Source: an uncultured Alphaproteobacteria bacterium
GTDB lineage: Bacteria; Pseudomonadota; Alphaproteobacteria; Rhodobacterales; Rhodobacteraceae
Direction of reading: 5' to 3'
Assembly: GCA_929200295.1 (NCBI GenBank)
Contig: CAKMZE010000111.1
Location: 1-8,688 of the forward strand
DNA: 8,688 bases
The position numbers and the translations under genes are program-made. Under the pieces are notes generated by a model. The model was not told the origin of the DNA, searched no databases, and saw only the letters and a program-made list of their open reading frames with translations. The first letter of the stretch is position 1, and every line of letters begins with the position of its first letter. This document shows positions 1-6,057 of the stretch, one piece after another.

Positions 1-49
1 ACGACCAATTGATTAACAGTCAACTGCTCTACCGCTGAGCTACGCCGGA
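1..49 (-). tRNA. tRNA-Asn (anticodon GTT), 3' part missing at window edge
   Basis: Read on the minus strand from 49, the sequence starts with acceptor strand TCCGGCG. The D arm follows, with stem GCTC/GAGC around an AGCGGTA loop. The anticodon arm is GTTGA / CTGTTAA / TCAAT, a five-pair stem with one G-T wobble. The anticodon GTT lies at plus-strand positions 17-15 and decodes asparagine codons AAC and AAU. The variable loop begins (TGGTCGT) and the window then ends, so the T arm and 3' acceptor strand lie off the left edge. What is visible is a normal tRNA with no mismatches. Confidence 0.95.
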
Positions 50-60
50 ACGGTTTCATC

Positions 61-89
61 CCTATAGCAACGTGTTTTCTAGAGGTCTA
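61..89 (-). promoter_or_regulatory. Candidate promoter of the tRNA-Asn gene
   Basis: On the minus strand a -35-like TAGACC (89-84) and a -10-like TATAGG (66-61) are separated by 17 bp. The -10 ends 11 bp before the first tRNA base, so transcription would start only a few bases upstream of the mature 5' end. Each box matches the sigma-70 consensus at four of six positions. The -35 is embedded in two copies of the palindrome TCTAGA, at 78-83 and 86-91. Spacing and position are right, but the boxes are only moderate. Confidence 0.4.
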
Positions 90-91
90 GA

Positions 92-323
92 GTGATTGAT
101 AAGAAAAATATGGTTGCATGACAATTTTCCAACCGAACAAAACATTCCACAGATCTGCATCATGCAAATATGCATATAACCATGCAATATCCTTTAGAAA
201 ACCGCTTCATTATATAGTGCATCGTAATCTTGCCTACCTTCAAAGCACTTCAAAACTGACCCACGCGCCAAATCAAAACAACCAATACCTTGCACCGCCC
301 GGAATTGCGCGTATGCAGACCAG
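92..323. other. AT-rich intergenic region with no convincing gene
   Basis: The region between the tRNA promoter and the methyltransferase is clearly richer in A and T than the genes around it. The only sizeable open frames (118-327 on plus, 194-421 on minus) have no ribosome binding site and read as random, low-complexity composition; the minus one also runs antisense into the methyltransferase. No RNA gene is recognisable. The region presumably holds the methyltransferase promoter, but no clear -35/-10 pair could be picked. Its one notable feature is a cluster of TGCAT/ATGCA words at 114-186. Confidence 0.6.
114..186. repeat. Cluster of TGCAT/ATGCA words
   Basis: The 5-mer TGCAT or its complement ATGCA occurs near 115-119, 156-160, 162-166, 170-174 and 182-186. 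The last four copies fall within 31 bp, and three of them are followed by A/T-rich triplets. The cluster lies upstream of the methyltransferase start. It could be a set of binding sites for a regulator or a chance result of AT-rich composition; the sequence alone does not decide. Confidence 0.3.
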
Positions 324-1427
324 ATGAGCCAAGATTTTGAAATTTTCTGCGTGACAGTACCCGGCATGGAAGACACGCTTTGCGCAGAAATGCAAAGCAA
401 AGGGTTTAAAGCCCCCGTCATCAGCCCAGGTGGTGTCGTCTTTCAAGGGGGCTGGCCTGATGTGTGGCAGGCAAACCTAACCCTCAGGGGGGCAACGCGC
501 ATCCTTGCGCGCATTGGGGCGTTTCGTGCCTTTCATTTAGCGCAGCTTGATAAACGCGCGCGCAAGTTTCCTTGGGGGGAAACACTCAAACCCGGTATTC
601 CTGTCAAAGTCGAGGTCACATCAAAAGCCTCAAAAATCTATCACGCCAAGGCAGCCGCCCAGCGCATCGAAACCGCACTCAAAGACAGCCATGGCATCCC
701 AATAGATCCCGAAGCCGCACTTACCCTCAAACTCCGCATTGAGGATAATCTTTGCACGTTTTCAATCGATACCTCTGGCGCACCACTACACATCCGCGGC
801 CACAAGGAAGCGCTCAACAAAGCCCCCATGCGCGAAACCCTTGCCGCACTCTTTTTACACCAATGCGACTATAATGGCGGTGAACCCGTGCTCGACCCAA
901 TGTGCGGCTCCGGCACCTTTGTGATTGAGGCGGCAGAAATCGCAGCCGGGCTACATCCCGGCAGGAGCCGCGATTTCGCGTTCAAACATCTTGCCAGCTT
1001 TGATCCCGACACATGGGCTGATCTAAAATCACAAACACCGCACACACCGACACCAACATTTTACGGCAGCGACCGTGATGCAGGTGCGATCCGTATGAGT
1101 GCCCAAAACGCGCAGCGCGCAGGTGTGGCAGAGCTGTGCCATTTCCAAACCCACGCGATCAGTGATCTCAAACGACCAGAGGGGCCAGCTGGCCTTGTGA
1201 TCGTCAACCCACCCTACGGCGGGCGAATTGGCAATAAAAAACCCCTTTATGCAGTTTACGGCGCTTTGGGCAAAACCCTCAAAGACCGCTTTCAGGGCTG
1301 GCGCGTGGGGCTCATCACATCAGAGCCCGCTTTGGCAAAGGCAACAGCACTTCCCTTTCAACCGACCACCGGTTCGGTGTCCCATGGGGGCATACGCATC
1401 TCATTATATAAAACAGCGCCATTGTGA
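324..1427 (+). CDS. THUMP-domain class I SAM-dependent RNA methyltransferase (RlmL N-terminal type)
   Basis: This 367-residue protein resembles the COG0116 family of guanine-N2 RNA methyltransferases, whose best known member is the N-terminal half of E. coli RlmL (m2G2445 of 23S rRNA). The N-terminus (FEIFCVTVPGMEDTL, residues 5-19) is the family's usual opening and supports the start at 324, although the Shine-Dalgarno sequence there is weak. A THUMP-type RNA-binding region covers roughly residues 45-160. The Rossmann-fold methyltransferase domain follows, with SAM-binding motif I DPMCGSGTF at 191-199, an acidic GSDRD motif near 248-252 and catalytic motif NPPYGG at 295-300. The length is normal and the gene looks intact. 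It is a housekeeping enzyme acting on ribosomal RNA in the cytoplasm and is unrelated to the catabolic genes downstream. The exact target base is not deducible here. Confidence 0.9.
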   Translation: MSQDFEIFCVTVPGMEDTLCAEMQSKGFKAPVISPGGVVFQGGWPDVWQANLTLRGATRILARIGAFRAFHLAQLDKRARKFPWGETLKPGIPVKVEVTSKASKIYHAKAAAQRIETALKDSHGIPIDPEAALTLKLRIEDNLCTFSIDTSGAPLHIRGHKEALNKAPMRETLAALFLHQCDYNGGEPVLDPMCGSGTFVIEAAEIAAGLHPGRSRDFAFKHLASFDPDTWADLKSQTPHTPTPTFYGSDRDAGAIRMSAQNAQRAGVAELCHFQTHAISDLKRPEGPAGLVIVNPPYGGRIGNKKPLYAVYGALGKTLKDRFQGWRVGLITSEPALAKATALPFQPTTGSVSHGGIRISLYKTAPL

Positions 1428-1450
1428 CATGTGGGATGGTGGGTGGGGCG

Positions 1451-1469
1451 TCTTGGCCAAAGGCCAAGA
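1451..1469. terminator. Hairpin between convergent genes, probable bidirectional terminator
   Basis: TCTTGGCC (1451-1458), loop AAA, then GGCCAAGA (1462-1469) form a perfect 8-bp stem with a three-base loop. It sits in the 55-bp gap between the stop codons of two genes that face each other, where a shared terminator is expected. Neither side has a run of T, so intrinsic termination may be weak; the stem may instead protect 3' ends. Confidence 0.6.
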
Positions 1470-1482
1470 GCGACATCCAACA

Positions 1483-2571
1483 TCACAACATAACGGCTTG
1501 GCCTTTACGCGCACTGTCTTGCGCGGCAAGCCCCATTGCAACGGCTTTCGCCCCATCTGTGCTGGTCACCTCAATTGGGCCATCGCCAGTGACCACAGCA
1601 TGAAATCTTTGATGCTGATAAAAGGTTGATCCATTATGATCTCCCGCGGCCAGCAAATCTGGATCAACAGGAATATCGAGCTGATACGGCCCCTTTGGCG
1701 CACGCGGTGAGACAATCAGCTGTGGGACTGGCGCTTCCCCCAATGACTCTGGCCAAAACCGCCCAGGCCCCGGCACAAAAGCTTCGATTTTACCTTTTGG
1801 GCCAACAGCCGTAATCTCTTCTTGATAGCGCGCGCCTTCGGCAAACATGCATAACTCAAGCATCGCACGTGCACCTTTGGCAAAATCAAAGATCACATAG
1901 CCATGGTCCCAAATATCGGGGGTCTGCCCATCATAGCTTTCGTTCAAGTGGTTCACCGCCTGCCCTGCAGTGGCCATCACCCGCACGGGCTCATCCTCTA
2001 AAATAAACCGCATCAGATCAAAGAAATGGCAGCATTTCTCAACCAATGTTCCCCCGGTCTTTGCATTAAACCGGTTCCAATCGCCAATTTTGGGCAGGAA
2101 AGGAAACCGATGCTCACGCAAGCTGAGCATCTTGATCCCGCCGGTAATCTCAGGCGCTTTTTCAATAAAGGCCGCAACAGGCGGCATGTAGCGATATTCC
2201 ATCGCCACCCACAAAGCCGCCGGGTAATCGCGGGCCAAAGCATCGATCACCGCCGCATCCGCAGGATCTGTATAAAGCGGCTTTTCGCACAACACCGGCA
2301 AGGGCCGTGTTGCCGCAATCTGGCGCAACTGCTGGATATGCAAAAAATTCGGGCTCACAATGACCAAGGCATCCAGCGCGTCAAACGCCAATAGCGCGTC
2401 AAGGCTCTCTGCCACATGCGCCCCGCCAGCAAGCTCAGCCGCAGATAGCGCGAGTTCATCCACAGGATCATAAACGACCGAGACCTGTGCATTGGACAAA
2501 AGCTGGATATTTTGGATGTGCTCACGCGCCATCATCCCACATCCAATGATCCCATAGTTGATCTTTGCCAC
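1483..2571 (-). CDS. Gfo/Idh/MocA-fold NAD(P)-dependent protein; candidate NAD+-dependent sulfoquinovosidase (GH188-like)
   Basis: The start is taken as GTG at 2571, preceded by AGGGGA, 4 nt after the regulator's stop; this gives 362 residues. An ATG at 2601 would add ten unrelated residues inside the upstream gene. The N-terminal Rossmann domain has GIIGCG (7-12), and D35 at the end of the second strand favours NAD over NADP. The family's catalytic-region EKP is at 96-98. The C-terminal domain has GGTLVEKCCHFFD (173-185) with the conserved His182. Most relatives are sugar dehydrogenases such as inositol or glucose-fructose types. A subset with this fold are redox-assisted glycosidases, including the sulfoquinovosidases of GH188. 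Because it sits beside sulfo-SMO genes and no GH31 sulfoquinovosidase is seen, release of sulfoquinovose from its glycosides is a reasonable role. The fold is certain; the activity is inferred from context. No signal peptide is seen, so it acts in the cytoplasm. Confidence 0.88.
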   Translation of the reverse strand: MAKINYGIIGCGMMAREHIQNIQLLSNAQVSVVYDPVDELALSAAELAGGAHVAESLDALLAFDALDALVIVSPNFLHIQQLRQIAATRPLPVLCEKPLYTDPADAAVIDALARDYPAALWVAMEYRYMPPVAAFIEKAPEITGGIKMLSLREHRFPFLPKIGDWNRFNAKTGGTLVEKCCHFFDLMRFILEDEPVRVMATAGQAVNHLNESYDGQTPDIWDHGYVIFDFAKGARAMLELCMFAEGARYQEEITAVGPKGKIEAFVPGPGRFWPESLGEAPVPQLIVSPRAPKGPYQLDIPVDPDLLAAGDHNGSTFYQHQRFHAVVTGDGPIEVTSTDGAKAVAMGLAAQDSARKGQAVML

Positions 2572-2575
2572 TCTC

Positions 2576-3283
2576 TTATCCCCTTCCCATGCGCGACACA
2601 TAGCGCGCCTTATGATAGTCGAACCATGTCCGCGAATATTCGATCGGGTTTACCTGTGCATTATTGCTCACGCGTTCCACATAGCCCACCGGGTGCCCCT
2701 GTAAATGCGCAATCGCATCTGGTGCCCATTGGGGGAGCGGGTCAATTCCGATGCGATCCTCAACACGCCCAATCGTTATGCCTAAATTCTGCCTGTAAAA
2801 CTGATAAAGCGAGTCTGACAAATCGCGCAGGTGAATATGGGCGCATAAATCGCCGTCAAGCCAGATCTCTTCTAAGGCAACAGGCTCTGCATCCAAAAAC
2901 CGTATGCGCCTTATTCGGTGCGCCTCTGCACTGGTGCCAAAATTTGGGACACCCTCCGGCTTGCGCATACGTTTCACAGACAGCGCTTGTGCAGTCGGCA
3001 AGCCGCCGCCCTTGATCCGCTCAAGACGAAACAATGCATAGACCGAACTTGCGTCAGCCCGGTCACGCACATAATTTCCAGACCCCTGTACACGTTCCAA
3101 CAACCCCTTTTGCGTCAAATCATCCAGAGACTTGCGTAACGTCCCCACAGAGATCCCCAGCTCTTCGGCCATCTCACGTTCAGGCGGCAAACACGCACCA
3201 TCAACCAATAACCCTGCCGCAATATCACGGATCAGCATTTCACTCACCTGCACATATTTGGGTAAAGTTGTGTTGCTTGCCAT
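2576..3283 (-). CDS. GntR-family transcriptional regulator with UTRA ligand domain (HutC type)
   Basis: The start is ATG at 3283 (MASNTTLPKY...), with GAGGAT about 9 nt upstream, giving 235 residues. A longer frame to 3337 would run through the promoter region. The winged helix-turn-helix domain covers about residues 6-73, with the family signature PPEREMAEELGISVGTLRKS at 33-52 and wing GSGNYV at 67-72. A UTRA effector domain fills about 85-230, including the LEEIWLDGD segment (137-145). Such regulators are usually repressors released by a sugar or sugar-phosphate. Here it lies divergent from the monooxygenase operon and 4 nt upstream of the Gfo/Idh/MocA gene, so it most likely controls both, and itself, in response to sulfoquinovose or a derivative. 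The ligand is inferred from neighbours only. Confidence 0.92.
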   Translation of the reverse strand: MASNTTLPKYVQVSEMLIRDIAAGLLVDGACLPPEREMAEELGISVGTLRKSLDDLTQKGLLERVQGSGNYVRDRADASSVYALFRLERIKGGGLPTAQALSVKRMRKPEGVPNFGTSAEAHRIRRIRFLDAEPVALEEIWLDGDLCAHIHLRDLSDSLYQFYRQNLGITIGRVEDRIGIDPLPQWAPDAIAHLQGHPVGYVERVSNNAQVNPIEYSRTWFDYHKARYVSRMGRG

Positions 3284-3307
3284 GAAAATTCCATCCTCGC
3301 CGCGGCA

Positions 3308-3328
3308 ATTGATACACCATTGATACAC
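3308..3328. promoter_or_regulatory. Tandem 10-bp repeat, candidate operator for the GntR regulator
   Basis: ATTGATACAC occurs at 3308-3317 and again at 3319-3328, an exact direct repeat with an 11-bp period, about one helical turn. It lies in the 99-bp gap between the divergent regulator and monooxygenase genes and overlaps the regulator's predicted -10 box. Many GntR regulators bind sites containing GT...AC half sites, and these repeats contain GTATC/GATAC. Binding by this regulator is inference. Confidence 0.5.
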
Positions 3329-3337
3329 ATGTCGCAA
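3309..3337 (-). promoter_or_regulatory. Predicted promoter of the regulator and Gfo/Idh/MocA genes
   Basis: On the minus strand TTGCGA (3337-3332) and TATCAA (3314-3309) are separated by exactly 17 bp and match the -35 and -10 consensus at four positions each. Transcription would begin near 3302, leaving a leader of about 20 nt that contains the GAGGAT ribosome binding site. The -10 box is part of the downstream copy of the tandem repeat, so a protein bound there would block this promoter. Confidence 0.5.
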
Positions 3338-3348
3338 CGTGCTACTTA
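3320..3348 (+). promoter_or_regulatory. Weak candidate promoter of the monooxygenase operon
   Basis: TTGATA (3320-3325), in the second copy of the tandem repeat, is a good -35 match, and TACTTA (3343-3348) lies 17 bp further on. The -10 is poor, so the promoter may need activation or lie slightly elsewhere. If real, the same repeat would overlap core elements of both divergent promoters. Confidence 0.25.
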
Positions 3349-3370
3349 CCCCCTACTCTGAAAAGAGAAA

Positions 3371-3377
3371 GGGGGGG
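3371..3377 (+). promoter_or_regulatory. G-rich ribosome binding site of the monooxygenase gene
   Basis: Seven consecutive G after GAGAAA sit 5 nt before the ATG at 3383 and can pair with the CCUCC end of 16S rRNA. A plain G7 run is unusual as a Shine-Dalgarno sequence and is a homopolymer prone to length change. Confidence 0.6.
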
Positions 3378-3382
3378 AATCA

Positions 3383-4540
3383 ATGACAATCGTGCCGATC
3401 ACAAGCGCTGATCTGAATGCCGCAGAAGTCGCTTGGTTTTCAGCCCTTTGCTCAGACGACTACCAGTTCCTTGGTGTGCCTGATGGCGATTTACGCTCAT
3501 CGTGGGATCATTGCAGGGACATCGCGCTGACAGCAGAAAGGCAAGGCTTTCGCAACATCCTCGCCCCCTCCTCCTATCAAGTTGGGCAAGATACATTGTC
3601 CTTCGTCTCGGGCATGGCGCCTTTGACGCAAACGATGAATTTTCTCGCCGCAGTGCGCTGTGGTGAAATGCAGCCCATCATGCTTGCCCGCACTGTCGCC
3701 ACCCTTGATCATATGCTCAAAGGGCGGCTCACGCTCAATATCATCAGCAGCGATTTTCCTGGCGAAAAGGCTGAAAGCAGCTATCGCTACAAGCGCTCTC
3801 ACGAGGTGGTGCAAATCCTGCGTCAGGCCTGGACACAAGATGAGATCAATCATCACGGAGATATCTACCAGTTTGATAACGTCCCAACCGGCCCAGCGCG
3901 GCCATATCAGCACAATGGTGGTCCACTGCTGTATTTTGGTGGCTATTCACCCGACGCGCTCGAATTATGCGGCGCGCAATGCGACGTCTATTTGATGTGG
4001 CCCGAAACCAAGGACATGCTCGCCGAGCGGATGAAAGCCGTGCATGCGCGCGCCGCCGCCCATAACCGCACATTGGATTACGGCTTACGGGTCCACATGA
4101 TCGTGCGCGACACTGAAAAAGAAGCCAAAGACTACGCCGAGTATATCGCGAGCAAGCTTGACGATGAATACGGCAAGCTGATCCGCGACCGCGCCCATGA
4201 CAGCATCTCGCTTGGCGTTGCCCATCAGGCACGCGCGCGCGAACTTGCCGACCAATTCGGCTATACTGAACCCGGTCTTTGGACAGGTATCGGCCGGGCC
4301 CGCTCTGGCTGCGGTGCAGCCCTTGTCGGCTCAACCGATCAGATCCTCAGTAAAATTGAAGACTATCAAAAGATGGGCATTCGTGCTTTCATCTTTTCAG
4401 GCTACCCCCATATCGCTGAGGCCGAACACTTTGGCACCAAGGTGATGCCGCAGCTCAAAACATGCTCTCTGCCACATGCCTATGGGCGCGTCCCCGCAGA
4501 CACCCCCGCAACACCACTTGGAACAGGACCCCGCACGTGA
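3383..4540 (+). CDS. smoC: Sulfoquinovose monooxygenase, SsuD-like FMNH2-dependent (SmoC)
   Basis: This 385-residue protein of the luciferase-like (TIM-barrel) flavin monooxygenase family is close to alkanesulfonate monooxygenase SsuD. Using FMNH2 and O2, SmoC cleaves the C-S bond of sulfoquinovose to sulfite and 6-oxo-glucose. The sulfonate-binding residues known from SsuD (Trp196, Arg226, His228, Tyr331, His333) are all present as Trp206, Arg236, His238, Tyr341 and His343; from memory these are also the SmoC positions. Recognisable stretches are MAPLTQTMNFLAAVR (78-92), LYFGGYSPDA (183-192), LRVHMIVRDTE (235-245) and FSGYPHIAEAE (338-348). There is no signal peptide, so it is cytoplasmic. 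It is first in an operon with the reductases that would use its product and supply its flavin. The family and sulfonate chemistry are secure. Sulfoquinovose as substrate rests on residue numbering and neighbours; another sulfonate sugar or an alkanesulfonate remains possible. Confidence 0.88.
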   Translation: MTIVPITSADLNAAEVAWFSALCSDDYQFLGVPDGDLRSSWDHCRDIALTAERQGFRNILAPSSYQVGQDTLSFVSGMAPLTQTMNFLAAVRCGEMQPIMLARTVATLDHMLKGRLTLNIISSDFPGEKAESSYRYKRSHEVVQILRQAWTQDEINHHGDIYQFDNVPTGPARPYQHNGGPLLYFGGYSPDALELCGAQCDVYLMWPETKDMLAERMKAVHARAAAHNRTLDYGLRVHMIVRDTEKEAKDYAEYIASKLDDEYGKLIRDRAHDSISLGVAHQARARELADQFGYTEPGLWTGIGRARSGCGAALVGSTDQILSKIEDYQKMGIRAFIFSGYPHIAEAEHFGTKVMPQLKTCSLPHAYGRVPADTPATPLGTGPRT

Positions 4541-5427
4541 ACCGCATATCCCTAACTGATGATCTGTCTTTTAGCCGCATAATATATGGGATGTGGCGTC
4601 TGTCGGACGACGAAAACACCACCCCAGCCCATGTGCAAGCCAAGATCGAAGCCTGCTTGGCCCAAGGCATCACAACGATGGATCAGGCTGACATCTATGG
4701 TGGATATGCCGCAGAAGAGGTCTTGGGCAATGCGCTGAAAACAGCGCCTCGGCTCAAAGATCAGATCGAGATCGTCACCAAATGCGATATCATAGCCCCC
4801 GCAGGGCGATACGCGGATGCACGCGTCAAATACTATGATACATCTGCGGCACATATTAACGCATCCGTCGATCATTCACTGCGCTTAATGAATATCGATA
4901 AAATCGACACGCTTTTGATCCACCGCCCCGACCCGCTTATGGATCATCACGAAACAGGCGCCGCTTTGGATGCGCTTGTCGCCTCAGGCAAGGTGCGCAG
5001 CGTGGGGGTATCAAACTTTAAACGACATGATTGGACCTTGCTGCAATCCGCCATGCAAACCCCGTTAATCACCAATCAGATTGAGCTCAGCTTGACCGCC
5101 CATGCAGGCTTTACCAATGGCGATGTCAGCTATCTGCAAGAATACGCCATTCCGATCATGGCTTGGTCGCCCCTTGGTGGTGGCGCCCTGCTCACGCAAG
5201 GCTCTGAAACCCGCGATACGATGGCCAAAATCGGTGAGGCCCACGGTGTCGACGCCGCCGCTGTCGCCGTCGCCTGGCTTCTTGCGCATCCCGCACAGAT
5301 CATGCCTGTGATGGGCACAAATAACCTGGGCCGCATTGCAAATCTATCAGATGCTCTCAAGGTTGCGATGGACCGCGAAACCTGGTTCGCGCTCTATACC
5401 GCCGCTTTGGGCCATGAGGTGCCATAA
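4537..5427 (+). CDS. smoB: Aldo-keto reductase, YdhF type; probable 6-oxo-glucose reductase (SmoB)
   Basis: The start is GTG at 4537, which overlaps the monooxygenase stop as GTGA, with AGGA 8 nt upstream. This gives 296 residues beginning MNRISLTDDL, the normal AKR N-terminus. An ATG at 4462 would add 25 residues of shadow sequence. The protein has the AKR catalytic tetrad Asp49, Tyr54, Lys82 and His129, with DQADIYGGY at 49-57 and LIHRPDPLMD at 127-136. GVSNF (157-161), MAWSPLGGG (208-216) and the MGTNN segment near 259-263 are in the NADPH-binding half. It is strongly similar in pattern to E. coli YdhF and to the Agrobacterium SmoB, which reduces 6-oxo-glucose to glucose with NAD(P)H. Translational coupling directly behind an aldehyde-producing monooxygenase fits that role. 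Fold and chemistry are secure; the exact substrate is inferred. Confidence 0.88.
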   Translation: MNRISLTDDLSFSRIIYGMWRLSDDENTTPAHVQAKIEACLAQGITTMDQADIYGGYAAEEVLGNALKTAPRLKDQIEIVTKCDIIAPAGRYADARVKYYDTSAAHINASVDHSLRLMNIDKIDTLLIHRPDPLMDHHETGAALDALVASGKVRSVGVSNFKRHDWTLLQSAMQTPLITNQIELSLTAHAGFTNGDVSYLQEYAIPIMAWSPLGGGALLTQGSETRDTMAKIGEAHGVDAAAVAVAWLLAHPAQIMPVMGTNNLGRIANLSDALKVAMDRETWFALYTAALGHEVP

Positions 5428-5936
5428 TGCAAACTGCACAGCCCACAGCATTTGACCCCGCGCAATCCTCCGGCGCCTTTCGCGCAGCTTTAGGCAGCTT
5501 TGCGACAGGTGTGACCATCATCACCACGGATACGGCAGAAGGCCAGCCCGTCGCCATCGTCGCCAATAGCTTTGCCAGCGTCTCACTTGATCCACCGCTG
5601 ATCTTATGGTCGCCCGCAAAATCCTCGCGCCGGTTTTCGTATTTTGCAAACACACGCCGCTTTGCCGTGCATATCCTCTCTGCAACACAGCGCGATATTT
5701 GCGATGCCGTGCTCGCATCGAAAACCGCGATCAATGACATCCCACATGATCTATCGCATTGCGGCATGCCTTTGATCCAAAACGCACTTGCCACATTTGA
5801 ATGTTCGCTTTCAGCAACCCATGACGCGGGCGACCATACAATCGTCGTGGGCCTCGTCACCAAGGCCCATCACCAAAGCGGCGACCCATTGATCTTTCAA
5901 GGAGGGCAATACGGCCAGTTCACGAAAGACGGATAA
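5427..5936 (+). CDS. smoA: NAD(P)H-dependent flavin reductase, partner of the monooxygenase (SmoA)
   Basis: This 169-residue protein belongs to the flavin-reductase-like (HpaC/split-barrel) family. It reduces free FMN with NAD(P)H and hands FMNH2 to the monooxygenase. Family features are FATGVTIITT (25-34), PVAIVANSFASVSLDPPL (41-58) with the flavin-contacting N47/S48 region and S66, GDHTIVVGLV (136-145) with a conserved His, and PLIFQGGQYGQF (154-165). The start codon overlaps the preceding stop by one base (TAATG), so the three enzymes are translationally coupled. The length is typical and no defect is seen. A two-component monooxygenase needs such a partner, and this is the only one in the window. 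A structured gap follows before the transporter genes. Confidence 0.9.
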   Translation: MQTAQPTAFDPAQSSGAFRAALGSFATGVTIITTDTAEGQPVAIVANSFASVSLDPPLILWSPAKSSRRFSYFANTRRFAVHILSATQRDICDAVLASKTAINDIPHDLSHCGMPLIQNALATFECSLSATHDAGDHTIVVGLVTKAHHQSGDPLIFQGGQYGQFTKDG

Positions 5937-5958
5937 CCATTCTTAGGTTTAGAAATAT

Positions 5959-6000
5959 CCCGGGGGAGGCCGAAGGCCGGGGGCAAAGCCCCCAAACCCC
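5959..6000. repeat. GC-rich double hairpin, REP-like or attenuating terminator, between smoA and the TRAP genes
   Basis: Two adjacent stem-loops are exact: GGCC-GAA-GGCC (5968-5978) and GGGGGC-AAA-GCCCCC (5979-5993). A run of G (5962-5966) and CCCC (5997-6000) could close an outer stem. No T run follows, so this is more like the intergenic palindromes common in Rhodobacterales than a classic terminator. It may partly stop transcription or stabilise the enzyme mRNA. Confidence 0.65.
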
Positions 6001-6019
6001 ACGCCGCCAAGGAAAAACC

Positions 6020-6038
6020 GTGACTGAAAACCAGTCGC
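6020..6038 (+). other. Small hairpin just upstream of the TRAP small-subunit ribosome binding site
   Basis: GTGACTG (6020-6026), loop AAAAC, and CAGTCGC (6032-6038) form a 7-bp stem with one G-U pair. It ends 5 nt before the AGGGGGA ribosome binding site (6044-6050) of the next gene, so it could affect translation initiation or be the 5' boundary of a processed transcript. It is short and may be chance. Confidence 0.35.
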
Positions 6039-6057
6039 ACAACAGGGGGACACCGCG

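Noticed and set aside
1..323. Genomic island boundary at the tRNA-Asn
   Set aside because: Integrases use the 3' end of tRNA genes, which here points off the left edge; no integrase or duplicated tRNA end is seen on the visible side.
118..327. A 69-codon plus-strand frame before the methyltransferase
   Set aside because: It has no ribosome binding site and overlaps the next gene start out of frame; it is rich in Asn, His and Gln as expected from AT-rich noncoding DNA.
2512..3015. A 167-codon plus-strand frame opposite the regulator
   Set aside because: Its composition has no recognisable domain, and it runs against the GntR/UTRA gene, which has full family signatures.
3284..3337. An upstream ATG extending the GntR regulator by 18 residues
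   Set aside because: The extension would consume the predicted -10, tandem repeat and ribosome binding site; the internal ATG at 3283 has a good Shine-Dalgarno and typical N-terminus.
3846..4334. A 162-codon minus-strand frame inside the monooxygenase
   Set aside because: It is Arg/Cys/Ser-rich antisense sequence typical of shadow frames; the plus-strand gene here has conserved active-site residues.
4462..4536. An upstream ATG extending the aldo-keto reductase by 25 residues
   Set aside because: The extension lies inside the monooxygenase in another frame and is Arg/Pro-rich; the GTG at 4537 gives the normal AKR N-terminus and a classic GTGA overlap.
5357..5863. A 168-codon open frame on the minus strand across the flavin reductase
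   Set aside because: It lies entirely antisense to a well-supported, coupled gene, has no family features and no ribosome binding site; it is a codon-bias shadow.
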